This document shows positions 6,004-8,138 of a DNA stretch of 8,138 nt, piece by piece (within the stretch, counting starts at the first letter, position 1; each line of letters begins with the position of its first letter). A program made the position numbers and the translations under genes. Under the pieces are notes generated by a model, which did not search any database, was not told the DNA's origin, and saw nothing but the letters and a program-made list of their open reading frames with translations. Origin of the DNA: Bacteroidales bacterium (GTDB lineage Bacteria > Bacteroidota > Bacteroidia > Bacteroidales > B18-G4); contig JAUXCL010000103.1 in assembly GCA_030618905.1 (NCBI GenBank), positions 1 to 8,138 of the forward strand. The letters run 5' to 3'.

Positions 6004-8046
6004 AGTGTCATCGATCAAATCACCGATACCCTGAACAGGCTCAATAGTGAAAGACCAGGCATCACTCCATGTTGTAGTGTCAACACCATTAATTGACCTT
6101 ACATGCCACAAATAAGTCTTGTTGTTGATCATTGGGGTTATTACCCTGTATTGATTTTCCGAAGCTTCAATAAGCACATTACAGCATGGATTGTTGATGT
6201 CAACAGTATCATAGGCAAGTTGATACCAATCTACGCCGGATATAGGTTCCCAAATAAGTACAGGTAAGATCTGTACATCAGTTGCACCATTGGCTGGTGA
6301 ACTTAAGTGAACTGTATTAATGATTGAGAACATCCAGGCATCTGACCATGCTGATGTATCTGTTGCGTGATTTGCCCTGACTCTCCAGTAATAATCCTTT
6401 CCAAAGAAAAAATTATCACTGAAAATGCTGTTTTCTTCCGTAAATCCAATATAAGGTGTTCCGAAGTTCGGATCATCATCAAATTGTACTTCATATGTTA
6501 ATACCCCGTCAATATCTTTCCATACATATTCATCGTGCAGGCCCTGATCCGTTGTATTATTTGCCGGGCTCTGAAGGCTGACTGATGCTACAGTATTAAA
6601 TGACCTTGAAGGAGACCATGCAGAAGTGTCTTTGCTGTGGCGTGCCCTGACCCTCCAGTAATATTTTTCTCCAAAATACATGAACTTCGTCATATAAACG
6701 CCGGAATCAGCATTTCTCGTCATGATGTTATTGGGAGAAGAGAAACCTGATCCATCATCATGCAGAATCAGTCCGGCAACACCGGCAGCATAACCATTGG
6801 CATCTGCTAAGAAAATTGAATTAAAATCATCAGATGACCCTATGGTTTGCTTGTACCATTCGCTACCTCCGGAATATTGTAAGAAATTACCTTTCAGTCC
6901 AATGGCATAACCCATTGAAGTTCCTGTAAAAAATATGCTATTCAAGTCCTTGGTCCCACTGGGTGTGTCCATCTCTGTCCACTCTGAACCATCATATTTC
7001 CAAATTTTACCACCCTTTCCGCAAGCCCATCCATGAGTGGCATCAAGGAAATAAACACCATAAAAATCTTTTGATCCGGCAGCCTGAGATGCCCATTCAG
7101 TACCGTTGTAATAATAGACTGCACCACCGGCCCCCACTGCCCAGCCATTGTTAGCATCCACGAAGGAAACTCCGAAAAGGTCATCGCTTGTTATACTGGC
7201 AGTGACCCACTCAGTTCCATTGTAATGAAGTGCTGTACCGGCATTACCCACAGCCCAGGCGTTATTCCCATCGATTACAGCAACGTCATTCAGGCCCTCA
7301 GTGGAACTGATATTTATTTCTTCTGTCCAATCAGTGCCATCGTAATACAAAATCATGCCATCTGCACCAACGGCAACTCCGTTATCTGCGGCTGAGAAGC
7401 CAACCCCATTCAGGTCTTTAGGAGCAGTACCCGGATAAGTGTACAGGCTCATATCAGTTCCATCAATATGGATCAGCGTCCCATTATTCCCGACGATCCA
7501 GCCATTTGTGCCGGATGTGAAATACATATCGTTAAGGTCTTCGTCTGTGGAATCCGGCAGGAACTTCCAGAAATAGTTAGTATCCAGTTGTATGTCATAC
7601 TTTGTAACTCCTGAGATAGTGTCCCAGGTTAACAGCCGTGAAGGAGGAATATCCATTTTATTATCATCCGGTTTCTTTAATGAAAGTGTATTCACAACCT
7701 GGAAAGACCAGGCTTCAGACCAATCTGAAACATCTGGGCCATCAGTGGCCTTGACTCTCCAATAATATACCTCGCCAAAGTAGAGATTGCTTGTTTTTAC
7801 TGCAGATAAATTTGTGTTAAATGTCATTGGATTGGAGAAACCAGCATCAGTATCTAATTCAATATCATAATATACTTCACCATGGATGCCAGTTATTGGA
7901 TTCCAATTGAGTGTTACATTAGGCATCTGACCCATCTCCCCATTTTCAGGAGCTAATAATGTTGGTGGATAAACCCTGGTTTGAGCAGATAAACTGAAAA
8001 TGGCTATTACAAACAGTATAATGAATGTAGATAACAATTTTTTCAT
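5755..8046 (-). CDS. Secreted T9SS substrate with fibronectin-III-like modules and an inserted seven-repeat propeller
   Basis: This predicted cell-surface or secreted protein has 763 residues. I start at ATG 8046, which gives the signal peptide MKKLLSTFIILFVIAIFSLSAQ; an in-frame ATG at 8130 would add 28 residues ahead of it. In order: fibronectin-III-like module 1 (about 28-119); the first half of module 2 (120-158); seven propeller-type repeats (about 165-434); the second half of module 2 (435-488); module 3 (489-577); module 4 (578-670); and a type IX secretion sorting domain (about 682-763, with VYPNPSTG and LPNGIYIIR). Modules share an L-x-x-P-x-x-(G/N) opening, a Y-(D/E)-(I/V)-(Q/E) strand, Y-Y-W-R-V-(R/K)-A, and a W-S-x-(A/S)-x-x-F close. 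Module 4 contains adjacent cysteines at 621-622. There is no enzymatic motif; binding or adhesion is an inference. Loss of the tail after export, with attachment to A-LPS, is the usual fate of T9SS substrates. Confidence 0.92.
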   Translation of the reverse strand: MKKLLSTFIILFVIAIFSLSAQTRVYPPTLLAPENGEMGQMPNVTLNWNPITGIHGEVYYDIELDTDAGFSNPMTFNTNLSAVKTSNLYFGEVYYWRVKATDGPDVSDWSEAWSFQVVNTLSLKKPDDNKMDIPPSRLLTWDTISGVTKYDIQLDTNYFWKFLPDSTDEDLNDMYFTSGTNGWIVGNNGTLIHIDGTDMSLYTYPGTAPKDLNGVGFSAADNGVAVGADGMILYYDGTDWTEEINISSTEGLNDVAVIDGNNAWAVGNAGTALHYNGTEWVTASITSDDLFGVSFVDANNGWAVGAGGAVYYYNGTEWASQAAGSKDFYGVYFLDATHGWACGKGGKIWKYDGSEWTEMDTPSGTKDLNSIFFTGTSMGYAIGLKGNFLQYSGGSEWYKQTIGSSDDFNSIFLADANGYAAGVAGLILHDDGSGFSSPNNIMTRNADSGVYMTKFMYFGEKYYWRVRARHSKDTSAWSPSRSFNTVASVSLQSPANNTTDQGLHDEYVWKDIDGVLTYEVQFDDDPNFGTPYIGFTEENSIFSDNFFFGKDYYWRVRANHATDTSAWSDAWMFSIINTVHLSSPANGATDVQILPVLIWEPISGVDWYQLAYDTVDINNPCCNVLIEASENQYRVITPMINNKTYLWHVRSINGVDTTTWSDAWSFTIEPVQGIGDLIDDTKVNVYPNPSTGNVFIEYETQEATMLNVYVMDLVGQTMIQKELFFDKGKSSYALNLGSLPNGIYIIRYQNGKDTYARKITLNK
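6745..7554 (-). repeat. Seven tandem propeller-type repeats (YCF48/BNR-like) in the secreted protein
   Basis: Seven units of 38-41 residues begin near residues 170, 211, 251, 289, 327, 367 and 407 of the 763-residue protein. The consensus is roughly D-L-N-x-V-x-F-x-(D/S)-x-x-N-G-W-A-V-G-x-x-G-x-I-x-x-Y-x-G-T-E-W. The W-A-V-G-x-x-G core recalls the seven-bladed YCF48/HCF136 photosystem-assembly propellers and related sialidase-like repeats, and seven copies would close one propeller. The units are diverged in DNA sequence, so this is an old duplication rather than a recent expansion. The fold assignment is inferred from the repeat pattern. Confidence 0.8.
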
Positions 8047-8138
8047 AATCGTTTGATTTATGTGTTTGATTAAATACTTTAATTTACTTGTAAACAACAA
8101 ATTTTGCACTTTCTCTTGTTTGTCCGGCAAATAATTGC
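8047..8138. other. Leader region upstream of the secreted T9SS protein gene
   Basis: These last 92 bp are AT-rich and non-coding in my reading. Although the reading frame stays open to 8130, the signal peptide begins at 8046. On the minus strand TTTG, then 21 bp, then TATTTAAT gives only a poor promoter match. No neighbouring gene is visible before the window edge. Confidence 0.4.

Noticed and set aside
6942..7184. Open frames on both strands within the propeller-coding region (80 and 63 codons)
   Set aside because: They are alternative frames of the repeat-containing gene, whose own frame gives clear periodic protein repeats; composition bias explains the open frames.
6380..7770. Short DNA repeats around CTCCAGTAATA or CTCCAATAATA at about 6380, 6652 and 7757, possible mobile or regulatory repeats
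   Set aside because: They are the coding sequence of the recurrent Y-Y-W-R-V motif of the fibronectin-like modules, so protein-level duplication explains them.

Overview
This window looks like chromosome from a member of the Bacteroidota. Three things point there: a type IX secretion system (T9SS) C-terminal sorting domain on the large protein at the right end; outer-membrane and lipoprotein gene types common in that phylum; and AT-rich leaders with TAnnTTTG-like -7 elements and no clear Shine-Dalgarno sequences. The species cannot be named from the sequence. I see no tRNA, rRNA, CRISPR array, insertion sequence or phage gene. Almost everything here encodes the cell envelope, except one DNA-repair gene.

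Left part (1-4649, all minus strand). In transcription order the genes are ung (uracil-DNA glycosylase), a TamA-like Omp85 outer-membrane protein, a FadL/OmpP1-type outer-membrane transporter, and an SGNH/GDSL-type lipoprotein cut off by the left window edge. The ung and Omp85 genes overlap or nearly abut. The fadL-like and SGNH genes are 19 bp apart and probably form an operon, suggesting a surface esterase working with a hydrophobic-substrate channel. The SGNH protein has Tyr where the oxyanion-hole Asn of the GxND block is expected.

Middle (4650-5749, plus strand). A divergent, very AT-rich intergenic region leads to a 42-residue lipoprotein whose mature part is only about 22 residues. It is followed by a 255-residue exported protein of a family I believe is conserved in Bacteroidota but has no function I can name. 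Each plus-strand gene has a candidate promoter element upstream.

Right part (5755-8046, minus strand). A 763-residue secreted protein ends convergently, 5 bp from the preceding gene. It has a signal peptide, four fibronectin-III-like modules and a T9SS sorting tail. Seven propeller-type repeats are inserted inside the second fibronectin-like module, which resumes after them. This nested architecture is the most distinctive structure in the window.

No complete new multi-gene system is evident. The best leads are the nested propeller, the micro-lipoprotein, the altered SGNH catalytic block and the uncharacterised 255-residue family.
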